Source: Streptomyces alboflavus (GTDB lineage: Bacteria; Actinomycetota; Actinomycetes; Streptomycetales; Streptomycetaceae). Taken from it: a DNA stretch of 64,000 nucleotides. Shown here piece after piece: positions 33,652-43,024 of the stretch. A program made the translations under genes and the position numbers. How positions within the stretch are numbered: the first letter of the stretch is position 1; each line of letters begins with the position of its first letter. The notes beneath the pieces are model-generated. The model was not told where the DNA came from. It ran no database searches and worked only from the letters and a program-made list of their open reading frames with translations. The stretch is taken from contig NZ_JNXT01000018.1 in assembly GCF_000716675.1 (NCBI RefSeq), positions 62,001 through 126,000 of the forward strand, in the 5' to 3' direction.

Positions 33652-35253
33652 ATGCCGTCCTACCTGTCACCCGGCGTCTACGTCGAGGAGGTGGCCAGCG
33701 GCTCGCGCCCGATCGAGGGGGTGGGCACCTCCGTGGCGGCCTTCGTCGGGCTCGCGCCGGCCGGACCGCTGAACGAGCCGACGCTGGTGACGAATTGGAC
33801 GCAGTACGTCACGTCCTTCGGCGACTTCACCGAGGGCTACTACCTCGCCCACTCGGTCTACGGCTTCTTCAACAACGGCGGCTCCGCCGCGTACGTGGTC
33901 CGCGTCGGCGGCTCCGCCGAGGGTGTGTCCGGCGACGGCGAGGCACCGGCCGCGGTGGCAGGTCCTGCCGCCGCCCCGGCGGCGCTGCCCGCCGCGGAGC
34001 CGAAGCAGCTCGGCACGTTCTCGGTGACGGCCACCGGGCAGGGCCGCGACGGCCGGCTGTCCGTGGAGGTCGCCGACCCCGAGGGCGAGGGCGCCGCCGA
34101 CCGCTTCAAGCTGATCGTCAAGGACGGCGACAAGGCCGTCGAGACGTACGACGTGAGCGCCAAGAAGGGCAGCCGCTCCTACGTCGTCACCCAGGTCAAG
34201 GAGCGCTCCAAGCTCATCGCCGTGACCGAGGCCGCCGCGGCGGCGCAGCTCGCCCGGCCGGAGAACCAGACCGTGACCCTGCCCGCGCCGCCCGCCCCGG
34301 CGGCCCCGCTGCCCGCGCCGACGGAGCGGGCCACGACCGGGCACGCGGGCCCCGCCGAGTACCTGGGCGACTCCGCGGACCGCACCGGCTTCGGCGGCCT
34401 TGAGGCCGTCGACGAGATCTCCATGGTGGCCGTGCCCGACCTGATGGCGGCCTACCAGCGGGGCACGATCGACCTGGAGGCCGTCAAGGCCGTCCAGCTC
34501 GGGCTCATCGCGCACTGCGAGCTGATGGGCGACCGGGTCGCGGTCATCGACCCGCCGCCGGGCCTGAATGCCCGTCAGATCCGGGTGTGGCGGCAGGAGA
34601 CGGCGGGCTACGACTCCAAGTACGCGGCCCTGTACTACCCCTGGCTGAAGTCCTTCGACCCGGCCTCCGGGCAGTCCCGCATGGTCCCGCCGAGCGGCCA
34701 TGTCGCCGGCATCTGGGCCCGCAACGACTCCGAGCGCGGGGTGCACAAGGCCCCCGCCAACGAGGTCGTGCGCGGCGCCGTCGACCTGGAGCTCCAGATC
34801 ACCCGCGGCGAGCAGGACCTGCTCAACCCGATCGGCGTCAACTGCATCCGCGCCTTCCCCGGCCGCGGCATCCGCGTCTGGGGTGCCCGCACCCTCTCCT
34901 CCGACCCCGAGTGGCGCTACCTCAACATCCGCCGCTACTTCAACTACCTGGAGGAGTCGATTCTGATCGGCACCCAGTGGGTGGTGTTCGAGCCGAACGA
35001 CCACGCGCTGTGGGCCCGCATCCGCCGCAACGTGTCGGCGTTCCTGGTCAACGAGTGGCGCGGCGGCGCGCTCTTCGGGCAGCGGCCCGAGGAGGCCTTC
35101 TACGTCAAGTGCGACGAGGAGACCAACCCGCCGGAGTCGGTCGACCTCGGCCGGGTCATCTGCGAGATCGGCATCGCGCCGGTCAAGCCCGCCGAGTTCG
35201 TGATCTTCCGGCTCTCCCAGTTCTCCAGCGGGAGCGGGGAGTTGGAGGAGTAG
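33652..35253 (+). CDS. Contractile sheath protein
   Basis: A 533-residue tail sheath protein. The N-terminus MPSYLSPGVYVEEV is the hallmark of sheath proteins, followed by TSVAAFVGLAP and YLAHSVYGFFNNGGSAAYVVRV. The C-terminal part contains NEVVRGAVDLELQITRGEQ, GINxIR-like NCIRAFPGRGIRVWGARTL and LNIRRYFNYLEESI, typical of phage and eCIS sheaths. A variable Ala/Pro-rich insertion lies at ~100-240. It polymerises around the tube and drives injection by contraction. First gene of the structural operon. Confidence 0.96.
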   Translation: MPSYLSPGVYVEEVASGSRPIEGVGTSVAAFVGLAPAGPLNEPTLVTNWTQYVTSFGDFTEGYYLAHSVYGFFNNGGSAAYVVRVGGSAEGVSGDGEAPAAVAGPAAAPAALPAAEPKQLGTFSVTATGQGRDGRLSVEVADPEGEGAADRFKLIVKDGDKAVETYDVSAKKGSRSYVVTQVKERSKLIAVTEAAAAAQLARPENQTVTLPAPPAPAAPLPAPTERATTGHAGPAEYLGDSADRTGFGGLEAVDEISMVAVPDLMAAYQRGTIDLEAVKAVQLGLIAHCELMGDRVAVIDPPPGLNARQIRVWRQETAGYDSKYAALYYPWLKSFDPASGQSRMVPPSGHVAGIWARNDSERGVHKAPANEVVRGAVDLELQITRGEQDLLNPIGVNCIRAFPGRGIRVWGARTLSSDPEWRYLNIRRYFNYLEESILIGTQWVVFEPNDHALWARIRRNVSAFLVNEWRGGALFGQRPEEAFYVKCDEETNPPESVDLGRVICEIGIAPVKPAEFVIFRLSQFSSGSGELEE

Positions 35254-35317
35254 GCGGCCCCCGGGTCCCCGCACACCACCGTCAACAAGCCCAGCGGCTT
35301 AGAAGGACAGCGAACTC

Positions 35318-35761
35318 ATGAGTCTGATGCAGGGTGACTCCCTCACTTCACACAACTTCGGTCTGCAGATCGACGGTGTGATGGTCGAGTACCTCGCGGA
35401 GGTCAGCGGCCTCACTCTCGAACAGGACGTCATCGTCCACCAGCAGAACTCCGCGCAGGGCAAGCCCGAGGTGAATCTGCTGCCGGGCGTGCAGAAGAAC
35501 GGCCAGTGCACCGTGGTGCGCGGCATGACCCAGTCGTCGTCGTTCACGACCTGGATCAACGACTCGATCAACGGTCAGATGAGCACGGCCCGCAAGAACG
35601 CCTCCATCATCATGATGGACTACCAGGACAATCCGGTGAAGCGGTACAACCTGCGCAACGCCTGGTGCAGCAAGGTCGACGCCAGCACCCTCAAGGCGGG
35701 CGAGGCCGCGGCCCTCACCGAGACCGTGACCATCGTCTTCGAAGAACTGGTCATCGAGTAA
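35318..35761 (+). CDS. Inner tube protein 1 (gp19-like)
   Basis: A 147-residue tube protein. The sequence from SHNFGLQIDGVMVEYLAEVSG to TWINDSINGQ and the ending TETVTIVFEELVIE follow the T4-gp19/Hcp-like fold shared by phage and eCIS tubes. It forms hexameric rings within the sheath. Its stop overlaps the start of the next gene (TAATG), so translation is coupled. Confidence 0.95.
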   Translation: MSLMQGDSLTSHNFGLQIDGVMVEYLAEVSGLTLEQDVIVHQQNSAQGKPEVNLLPGVQKNGQCTVVRGMTQSSSFTTWINDSINGQMSTARKNASIIMMDYQDNPVKRYNLRNAWCSKVDASTLKAGEAAALTETVTIVFEELVIE

Positions 35762-36267
35762 TGCGGCGCACGGCAGCCGGTGCGCCGGGCGCGGGCACGG
35801 CCGCCGCGCCGCCGCAGCACCCTCAGTCCGCGGCGGCGGGAGCGGATGCCCCCGTCCCGTCTCCCGCCGCCGCACCACTCGACCCGGCTCCCCGGGAGCT
35901 GCGCACCGAGTTCCCCTTCCAACTGCCGCGCGGCTACGTCGACGAGTCGGGCACCGTGCACCGGGACGGCGTGATGCGCCTGTCCACGGCGCGGGACGAA
36001 CTGGTCCCGCTGCGCGACGTGCGGGTCCAGGAGAACCCCGCGTACCTGTCGGTGGTGCTGCTCGGCCGCGTCATCACGCGCCTCGGCACGCTGCCGATGG
36101 TGCACGACGGGACCGTGGAGAGCATGTTCGCCTCCGACCTGGCGTTCCTCCAGGACTTCTACCGGCAGATCAACGCCGAGGGCCACACCCGCGCCGCGGT
36201 GGAGTGCCCGCACTGCTCCGAGCCGTTCGAGGTGGAACTCGGCGGGAGCCGCCTGGGGGAATCGTGA
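35761..36267 (+). CDS. Tail-assembly-chaperone-like protein
   Basis: A 168-residue protein. An Ala/Pro-rich start precedes a domain with FPFQLPRGYVDESGTVHRDG, VMRLSTARDELVPLRDVRVQ and NPAYLSVVLLGRVITRLG, resembling phage tail assembly chaperones. The C-terminus has CPHC, half a zinc ribbon. In phages such proteins lie between tube and tape measure and keep the tape measure soluble; here too the gene lies between tube and the long 1139-residue protein. The assignment is by resemblance and position. Confidence 0.7.
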   Translation: MRRTAAGAPGAGTAAAPPQHPQSAAAGADAPVPSPAAAPLDPAPRELRTEFPFQLPRGYVDESGTVHRDGVMRLSTARDELVPLRDVRVQENPAYLSVVLLGRVITRLGTLPMVHDGTVESMFASDLAFLQDFYRQINAEGHTRAAVECPHCSEPFEVELGGSRLGES

Positions 36268-36422
36268 CGTACGCGACCGACCGGCTGCATGAGGAGATCG
36301 CGTACGTCGCCTACCACTTCCACTGGAGTCTGGCGGCAATCCTGGACCTGGAGCACCACGACCGCCGCCGTTACGCGGACCAGATCGCGTCCTTCGTGAC
36401 GCGCGCCGGGGCGGAGGGCTGA
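36264..36422 (+). CDS. DUF6760-type small protein
   Basis: A 52-residue protein with the sequence RLHEEIAYVAYHFHWSLAAI, typical of small proteins encoded after tail chaperones. The GTG overlaps the upstream stop by 4 bp (GTGA) and lies in the -1 frame. The overlap contains a run of five G (36255-36259), so a frameshift product, as in many phage chaperone pairs, is conceivable. Otherwise it is made by translational re-initiation. Confidence 0.75.
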   Translation: MTYATDRLHEEIAYVAYHFHWSLAAILDLEHHDRRRYADQIASFVTRAGAEG

Positions 36423-36425
36423 GCT

Positions 36426-39400
36426 GTGGGGTTCTTGGAACGGCTGCGGGGGCGGCTCGCGGGCGACTCGTGGGGGGAGGGGCGGGGTGCCGCCGCTCCC
36501 GGCGGGGCCGCGTCCGGGGCCGAGCCCGGTGGTTCCGGGGCCGGTAGTTCTGCGTCCGGAGACTCCGGGTCCGGCGGCGCTGTGTCCAGTGGCCCTGTGC
36601 CCGGCCCGGCGCCCGTGGCCGCCTGGCCGGGGCTCGCGCCGATTCAGCGTGCTGTGGCCGACGGGCGGGCCGGGGTCTCCGACACCGCGTTCGGCACGCG
36701 GCTGCCGACGTGGCAGAACCCGTCCTTCGCCGGGGCGTCGTCCCTCACCACGGTCCTCGGCACCGGCCCCGGCTCCGGTCTCGGCAGCTTGCTCTCGGGC
36801 GCGCCGGCCGAGTCGGCGCGCCCGGTGACGGGGCTCGAACGGCCCGCGGAATCACTGCCGTTGGGGAGTGCGGGGGACGCGGCCGGGGCCGGAGCGGGGG
36901 TGGCGGGTCGGCGGGTGCCCGTGGTGCCGTTGCGGGCGGTCTCGGGGGCGGGAGTGGGTTCCTACGCGGGCGGGGCGGGGCCCGGTCCGGCTTCGGCGGG
37001 GGCTTCGCCGGGAGCGGCTTCGGTCTCGTCGAGTGCTTCGGCGCGTGCCTCCACGGGGACGGCTGCGCGCGGGGCGATGGGTGCGCGTGGGGCGGCCTCT
37101 GTGGGCGGGGCGGCATCGGTGCAGCGTGCCGTTTCCGGTGGAGTGGCCGTGCCGGAGGCGTCCGGCACGGTGGAGGTGCCGGGGCCGTCGGGTGCGGTGC
37201 CGGTCGTGGCTCCTGCGGGCGCGGCGGCGGGTGCGCCCGCCTCGGTGCCGGTCGTACGGGCGGGTCTCACGAGCCCGGCCTCCTCGCCTACCCCGGCCCC
37301 GGCTCGCGGCGTCCGCGTGTCCCCCGTACCGGCTACTCCGCGCCCCGCCACCGGGCCCCGGCCCCTGACGAAGGCGCCGACCGCGTCGACGGCCGTGCAG
37401 CGCCGCGCCCTGCCTGTCGCGCGGCGCGGATCCACGCCTGCGCGGACCCAGGGCGGCACGTCGGCCGAAGTGTCGGCGTCTCCGTCGGCCTATCCGTCGG
37501 TGTCGGCATCTCCGTCGGCGTCGGCGCGGGTGTCGGCGTCGGCGTCGGCGTCGGCCGGAGCTTCGGCCGAGCCCGATACTCCGGGACAACACGCACACCC
37601 GTCCACCCCCGCCACCCCCACCACGACGACCGACCGGCAGCCCATACAGCGGGCCGTGGACCAGAGCACGGGCACGGGTACGGGCCCCGGCCCCGGCCCC
37701 CGGAGCAGCCCCCGACCGCCGTCGACTCAAGCTCCCCTCGGCGAGCGCAGCACCAAGTCGCCCTCCGCAGCCGTACGTTCAACATCACCCAGCAGTACGA
37801 CACGGCGGCCCGCCACCCCGCCGCGCCCCGCCGACACCCCACCCGCACAGCCGAAGTCCCTTCAGGCGCACCCGAACCCGAAGCAGCCGCCGCCCGCCCC
37901 GAACCGGCCCCTGCCCTCTGGCAGTTCGCCTGTGCCCGAGCCCCCGCGCGGGCAAGCACCCACCCCTGCCCGCAGGCCGGACCCGGCGTCCACCCCGACC
38001 TCACCCGCAGCCCCGACACCGGCCAAGGAAGCGGACACGGTACCGGGCGCATCACCGGCACCAGGCGCATCACCGACAGCGGCCACGGCACCGGACGCGG
38101 CACCGTCATCGAACCCGGGCAAGCCCTCGCCCCCGCGCACCCCGAGCACCGCGCCGCGCTCGGCCCCGGACGCGCCGAGCACCCCGCTCCCCTCCACCAC
38201 GCCGCCCGCACGTCCACAGGTCCAGCGAGCCCCGGCACGCCCCGTCCCCGGAGCCGCGCCCACTGCCACGCCCGCGTCCTCCCCCGCAGCCGCCGGACCC
38301 ACAAGGCCGCGCGTCACGGGCGACCACTCCGGCGAGCCCGCCACACCCCGCCCGTCGGCCCCGGCGCCCACCCGACCCCACCGGCCGACCACCGCGCCCA
38401 CCACGCCCACCTCGCCCTCCAGCCCACCGGACACCGCCGCGCCGAACACCGCCCTTCCCGTACAGCGCGCCTCCCGCACCACACCAGGGCCGACCACGCC
38501 CGCGTCCCACGGCGCCACCAGCCCTGCCCTCGCCTCCCCCGCGGACGGCACGGCCCCCTCCAGCACGCCTCCGAAGACGCCCGACTCCCGTATCGACGAG
38601 GCAAGTTCACCCTCCGCAGGGCCCACCGCCGCCACCAGCGAGCGCCCGGCAGTGCAGCGCGCCGCCACCCGCAAGCCCCCGCGCCCCGGCCTCGGCGCCC
38701 CGATCACCTCCACCGCGGCCGCCGCGCCGACCTCCACACCCAGCGCCTCCCCGGCCCCCGTACAGCCCTCCGCACCGAGCCCGGCACCGGCCTCCGCACC
38801 GGAGGCATCGGCATCGGCTTCAGCAGCCCCGACCCCACGCCCCGACTCCACCGCGCCAACGCGCCCTCCCCACGCCCGTGTTCCGGCTCCCGCGCCGACC
38901 CCCGCGCAGCCCCACGTCGAACCGGCCGCCCCGCCCACGCAGCAGGTCCAGCGCGCCGCGGCGCCTCTCACCACCCCCCTGCGACGCCGGACCCACCTCG
39001 GTGCGCCCCTCCCCAGCGCCCCCGTGGAGACCGCGCCCCTCACCCTTTCCGCGAAGCCGCCCCGCGACGCCTCGCACCCCGCCGGTGGCTCACGCGCGCC
39101 GGTCCAGCGCAGCACCGCCGCCGCGCCCCCCGACGGCTCCGGCGACCTCAGCGGCCCGAGCGGCGCACCCTTCACGGCGCTCCCGCCGACACCACCCGGA
39201 CGTACAGCCGCACCTGCCGCATCCGGTGCGCCCTCCGCACCCCCCGCCGTCCAGCGCGCCACCACCCCCGCGAAACCCGTCCATCTGCGCGTCCTGCCCG
39301 CGCCCACCGGCACCTCGCTCCCCCTCCCCGTGACGCCCCTCGCGCCGCCTCCGTCCGCCTCGCGGCAGCCCGCGCACCCGCGCCCCGTCGCGCCGGTGGG

Positions 39401-39845
39401 GCCCAGGGCACCCGCCGGGACCGGCACCGACGGGCCCGCCGTCCAGCGGCTGCCGTTCCGGTCGCCGCTCAGGTCCAGCGCGACGGCCGCGCTCGCCGCC
39501 AGAGCCGCCGCGACGGTGTCCTCCACCCTCGGGCACCTCACCTCGCGCCGGGACGACGCCGACGTCCCGCCGCCGCCCTACTCCCCTCCGACCGGTCCCC
39601 CGCCGCCGTACTCGCCGCCGGGCAACGGGACCTCGCCGCCGCCGTCCGGCCAGGTGGCCGCGGCAGCGGCGCCGCCGCCCGCGTACAGCCGGGTCCCGGA
39701 CGGCACGTTCGACCCGAAGGACCTCACGGAGTTCCAGCTCGACGAGCTGACGCACCGCATGATCGGCCGCATCACGCGGCTGCTGCGGGCCGAACTCCGC
39801 ATGGACCGCGAGCGGATCGGCAGGCTCCGCGACGACCGGCGGTGA
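36426..39845 (+). CDS. Long Pro/Ala/Ser-rich eCIS protein with eleven [VI]QR motifs
   Basis: An 1139-residue, mostly disordered protein. It begins GTG with FLERLRGRL, continues in low-complexity Pro/Ala/Ser/Thr sequence and ends in a folded helical part (DPKDLTEFQLDELTHRM to RIGRLRDDRR). Eleven [IV]QR motifs, mostly VQRA, start at residues 73, 232, 324, 407, 599, 679, 743, 841, 893, 942 and 1006. It sits directly after the chaperone-like pair, the tape-measure position of tailed phages. It could be the tape measure, a lumen scaffold for cargo, or a pre-loaded cargo. Coding bias changes inside because of the repeat composition, but the frame is unbroken. Confidence 0.8.
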   Translation: MGFLERLRGRLAGDSWGEGRGAAAPGGAASGAEPGGSGAGSSASGDSGSGGAVSSGPVPGPAPVAAWPGLAPIQRAVADGRAGVSDTAFGTRLPTWQNPSFAGASSLTTVLGTGPGSGLGSLLSGAPAESARPVTGLERPAESLPLGSAGDAAGAGAGVAGRRVPVVPLRAVSGAGVGSYAGGAGPGPASAGASPGAASVSSSASARASTGTAARGAMGARGAASVGGAASVQRAVSGGVAVPEASGTVEVPGPSGAVPVVAPAGAAAGAPASVPVVRAGLTSPASSPTPAPARGVRVSPVPATPRPATGPRPLTKAPTASTAVQRRALPVARRGSTPARTQGGTSAEVSASPSAYPSVSASPSASARVSASASASAGASAEPDTPGQHAHPSTPATPTTTTDRQPIQRAVDQSTGTGTGPGPGPRSSPRPPSTQAPLGERSTKSPSAAVRSTSPSSTTRRPATPPRPADTPPAQPKSLQAHPNPKQPPPAPNRPLPSGSSPVPEPPRGQAPTPARRPDPASTPTSPAAPTPAKEADTVPGASPAPGASPTAATAPDAAPSSNPGKPSPPRTPSTAPRSAPDAPSTPLPSTTPPARPQVQRAPARPVPGAAPTATPASSPAAAGPTRPRVTGDHSGEPATPRPSAPAPTRPHRPTTAPTTPTSPSSPPDTAAPNTALPVQRASRTTPGPTTPASHGATSPALASPADGTAPSSTPPKTPDSRIDEASSPSAGPTAATSERPAVQRAATRKPPRPGLGAPITSTAAAAPTSTPSASPAPVQPSAPSPAPASAPEASASASAAPTPRPDSTAPTRPPHARVPAPAPTPAQPHVEPAAPPTQQVQRAAAPLTTPLRRRTHLGAPLPSAPVETAPLTLSAKPPRDASHPAGGSRAPVQRSTAAAPPDGSGDLSGPSGAPFTALPPTPPGRTAAPAASGAPSAPPAVQRATTPAKPVHLRVLPAPTGTSLPLPVTPLAPPPSASRQPAHPRPVAPVGPRAPAGTGTDGPAVQRLPFRSPLRSSATAALAARAAATVSSTLGHLTSRRDDADVPPPPYSPPTGPPPPYSPPGNGTSPPPSGQVAAAAAPPPAYSRVPDGTFDPKDLTEFQLDELTHRMIGRITRLLRAELRMDRERIGRLRDDRR

Positions 39846-39923
39846 CGGCCCAGGCCACACAGACGCACGTACCCGCACGGCTGGACGAACGGCCCAGCAG
39901 TCACGACAGAAAGGCGCTCCCCG

Positions 39924-40346
39924 ATGCCCCGCCAGGACCCGGGCTCCACCATCTGGTTCTCCCTCTCCATCGACGGCGAGAGCCTCGGCCGATTCAACGG
40001 CTGTGACGGTCTCTCGTCCCAGGTCGAGGTCGAGCACCACCAGGAGGGCGGGAACAACGGCTTCGTGTGGCAACTGCCCTCCCGGGTCACCTTCTCCACG
40101 ATCCGGCTGACCCGTCCGCTCACCCCGGACACCACGAAGGTCGCCAAGTGGATCTCGTCCGTGCAGACCGGGATCAAGCGGCCCACCGCCGAGATCACGG
40201 CGCTGCGCGCGGACGGGTCCGAGGTCGCCCGCTGGGGGCTCATCGACGTGCTGCCCGTCAGCTGGCAGGGCCCCACCCTCGACCCCGGCAGCCCGGCCGT
40301 CGCCACGGAGGTCCTGGAGATCGCCCACCACGGGTTCACGGACTAG
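39924..40346 (+). CDS. Tube-related protein 2 (gp19-like, tube initiator)
   Basis: A 140-residue protein of the same fold as tube protein 1: STIWFSLSIDGESLGRFNG, QVEVEHHQEGGNN, TTKVAKWISSVQ and the end VATEVLEIAHHGF. In Afp/PVC systems the second tube-type protein (Pvc5) lies at the junction of hub and tube. Position before the LysM protein supports the same role. The ATG at 39924 follows AGAAAGG. Confidence 0.93.
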   Translation: MPRQDPGSTIWFSLSIDGESLGRFNGCDGLSSQVEVEHHQEGGNNGFVWQLPSRVTFSTIRLTRPLTPDTTKVAKWISSVQTGIKRPTAEITALRADGSEVARWGLIDVLPVSWQGPTLDPGSPAVATEVLEIAHHGFTD

Positions 40347-40384
40347 GGCGCCGAGGAAGCAGCAGAGGAGCAGGGGACAAGCAC

Positions 40385-41104
40385 ATGCCCAAGAGCAAAG
40401 GCGCAGGCAAGAGCCTCGTGCGCGCCAGTCTCGCCATCCATGAGCCGCCCGTCGGCACCAGCACCACTCCGGGGGCGCTCATGAAGACGTTCGACTTCGA
40501 GTTCAACCCGGCGCAGCTGACCATCGGCCGCCGCGCCCAGTGGACGGTGACGCCGACGGCGGCCGAACGGGACGGCGCCATACCGGAGTTCATGGGCGCC
40601 GAGCCGCGCGAGATGAGCGTGGAGGTGTTCCTCGACTCCTCCGCCAAGCCCACCGGCAAGACGGTCCTGAAGAAGGTGGAGGCGCTGCTCAACTGCTGCA
40701 CCGTGACGGCGAAGAGCAAGGACGCCGACCAGCCGTCGCCGCCGTGGGTGGTCCTCCAGTGGGGGTCGTTCGCCACGGCTCGGTTCACCGCGTACGTCAG
40801 CTCCGTGCAGGCCTCGTACACCCTGTTCAGCACCACGGGCGTCCCCATCCGGGCCACCTGCCAGCTCCAGCTGCACGAGATCCCCGGCGAGCCCATGGGG
40901 CAGAACCCGACGTCGGGCGCGCTCACCGCGCAGCGCGTGCACCGGGTCGTCGCGGGCGACTCGCTGCAGTCCCTGGCCTGGCGCGAGTACGGCGACGCCA
41001 CGGCGTGGCGGACCATCGCCGACGCCAACGGGATCGACGATCCGTCCCGACTGACGACGGGCACCGAACTGGTGCTTCCCGCACCGCAGGAGGTGCGGCT
41101 CTGA
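40385..41104 (+). CDS. LysM-containing hub/tube adaptor (Pvc7-like)
   Basis: A 239-residue protein. The first ~180 residues contain FEFNPAQLTIGRRAQW and PEFMGAEPREMSVEVFLD, which is the tail-hub adaptor family. The end is a LysM-like domain from HRVVAGDSLQSLAWREYGDA to NGIDDPSRLTTGTELVLP, as in phage proteins that join tube and hub. The ATG at 40385 has GGGGAC upstream. Its stop overlaps the spike gene start (TGATG). Confidence 0.93.
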   Translation: MPKSKGAGKSLVRASLAIHEPPVGTSTTPGALMKTFDFEFNPAQLTIGRRAQWTVTPTAAERDGAIPEFMGAEPREMSVEVFLDSSAKPTGKTVLKKVEALLNCCTVTAKSKDADQPSPPWVVLQWGSFATARFTAYVSSVQASYTLFSTTGVPIRATCQLQLHEIPGEPMGQNPTSGALTAQRVHRVVAGDSLQSLAWREYGDATAWRTIADANGIDDPSRLTTGTELVLPAPQEVRL

Positions 41105-42999
41105 TGGCACACATCGCCTTCTCCAGCGTCCTCGACGTGCGGATCGGCAGCGCGGGACTGCCCCTGCCCCGGAAGGTCGCCCCGATGCTCGTCGACGGCT
41201 GGGTCGACCAGGGCGCGGGGGTGCCGGCCGCGTTCCGCCTCACCTTCCGCGACCCCCACCACAAGGTCCTCGGCCTGCTCGGCGTCACGTTCGGCACGAA
41301 GGTGGTGCTCACGCCGGTCGCGGACGGCAAGGGCACCGGCGATCCGCTGTTCACCGGCGAGGTCACCGCACTGGAGGCCGACTACGACGGCACCGGCTCC
41401 TACACCGTCGTCCGCGGCTACGACTACGGGCACCGCTTCCTGCGCCAGCGCCGCGTGGCCGCGTACACGAACGAGACCGCGTCCTCGATCGCCCGGCGCC
41501 TCGCCGGTCTCGCTGGGGTGCCGGTCGGCAGGATCGACTCGTCCGGCGGGCGCTACGAGTTCATCAGCCAGGCCAACGTCACCGACTGGGACTTCATCGC
41601 GCGGCTCGCGGACGAGAACAAGATGGTCATGTCCCTGGACGCGGACGGCAAGTTCAACTTCGTGAAGCCCAAGCCGTCGTCGGGCGCGCCCTCGCCGAAG
41701 ACGGACAGCAAGAAGAGCACCTTCGTCCTGAAGGCGGGCGCCGACATCCTGCGGCTGCGGACCGCGGTGACCGCCGCCGACCAGGTCTCCACGGTGCAGG
41801 CGCGTGGCTGGGACGTCGCCAACGCACGGGAGGTCGTGGGCACTTCGCGCTCCGCGCGGAACCCGAACTTCGCCATCGGCGCCACCCCGGGCGAGGCGGC
41901 GGGCGCGTTCAAGAAGGCCACGCTCGTGCAGACCTCGACGCCCTACGACAAGCCCGCCGAGGTCGACCACGCCGCCGACGCCCTCTTCGACGACGTGTCC
42001 TCGTCGTTCTCCGAGCTGGAGGTCGTCGTGCACGGCAACCCCAAGCTGCGCCCCGGCGTGCCCGTCGCGCTCGGTGACGTCGGCAAGCCCTTCGAGGGCA
42101 AGTACACGACGACGTCCGTGCGGCACGTGTTCGGCAACGGGCAGCGCTACGAGTCGTGGGTCACCGTCAGCGGCCGCCAGTGGCGTTCCCTGTACGGGCT
42201 CACCTCGGGCGGCAACGACAGCGCGCCGCGGCTGCCCGGCGTGGCCAACGCCGTCGTCACCGACGTCGACGTGAAGGACGAGCAGGCCCGCGTGAAGCTG
42301 AAGTTCCCGTGGCTCGACGACAGTTATGTGAGCGACTGGACGCGCTGTGTGCAGCTCGGCGGGAAGCGCGGCGGCGGGATCTTCCCGCTGGACGTGGGCG
42401 ACGAGGTCCTCGTCGGCTTCGACCGGGGCGCGCTCGACCACCCCTTCGTGATCGGCGGGCTCTACAACGGCAGGAACAAGCCGACCCGGGGCAGCGCCCC
42501 GCTGTACTCCGGTGCGCGCAACCAGGCCAGCCGCCACACCATCGCCGACCGCACCGGCAACCGCGTCGACCTGCTCAGCCAGCGTGTGGGCAGTCACCGG
42601 GGCGTGCGGATCAGCACGGGGGACGGCAAGTTGAAGGTCAATCTGGACCGCGCCAAGACCGAGATCACGGTGGACAGCAAGGGGTCGGTCACCATCAAGG
42701 GCAGCCGCTCGGTGTCCGTCCAGGCGGGCACGGACCTGACGCTGAGCGCCAAGCGCAACGTGTCCATCAAGAGCGGCGGGATCCTCAGCCTGCGTGCCGG
42801 GAGCGCCGTCAACGTGAACGCGGGCGGCGGCGGCTTCAGCGTCAACACCTCGTTCCTGAACGTGCGGGCGACCGGCCTCGCGACCGTCAGCGCGGCCGGG
42901 CCCCTGGCGCTCACCTCCGCCGCGAGCGTGGCGCTGACCTCGTCCAACATCAATCTGACCGGTGCGGTCCTGGTCAACCGCAAGCCACTGCCCTTCTGA
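41104..42999 (+). CDS. Central spike protein (VgrG/gpV-like, Pvc8)
   Basis: A 631-residue spike. The first part is the gpD-like hub (residues 1-370, AFRLTFRDPHHKVLG, GYDYGHRFL). The gp5-type OB fold follows with VKLKFPWLDDSYVSDWTRC and PLDVGDEVLVGFD (~395-460). The last ~120 residues form a beta-helix of short strands rich in Thr, Ser, Val and Gly, ending VLVNRKPLPF. The blunt tip usually carries a PAAR protein, for which I see no separate gene. It punctures the target membrane. Confidence 0.95.
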   Translation: MAHIAFSSVLDVRIGSAGLPLPRKVAPMLVDGWVDQGAGVPAAFRLTFRDPHHKVLGLLGVTFGTKVVLTPVADGKGTGDPLFTGEVTALEADYDGTGSYTVVRGYDYGHRFLRQRRVAAYTNETASSIARRLAGLAGVPVGRIDSSGGRYEFISQANVTDWDFIARLADENKMVMSLDADGKFNFVKPKPSSGAPSPKTDSKKSTFVLKAGADILRLRTAVTAADQVSTVQARGWDVANAREVVGTSRSARNPNFAIGATPGEAAGAFKKATLVQTSTPYDKPAEVDHAADALFDDVSSSFSELEVVVHGNPKLRPGVPVALGDVGKPFEGKYTTTSVRHVFGNGQRYESWVTVSGRQWRSLYGLTSGGNDSAPRLPGVANAVVTDVDVKDEQARVKLKFPWLDDSYVSDWTRCVQLGGKRGGGIFPLDVGDEVLVGFDRGALDHPFVIGGLYNGRNKPTRGSAPLYSGARNQASRHTIADRTGNRVDLLSQRVGSHRGVRISTGDGKLKVNLDRAKTEITVDSKGSVTIKGSRSVSVQAGTDLTLSAKRNVSIKSGGILSLRAGSAVNVNAGGGGFSVNTSFLNVRATGLATVSAAGPLALTSAASVALTSSNINLTGAVLVNRKPLPF

Positions 43000-43024
43000 T
43001 GCCGATGAGGACCGGTGATTTCTG

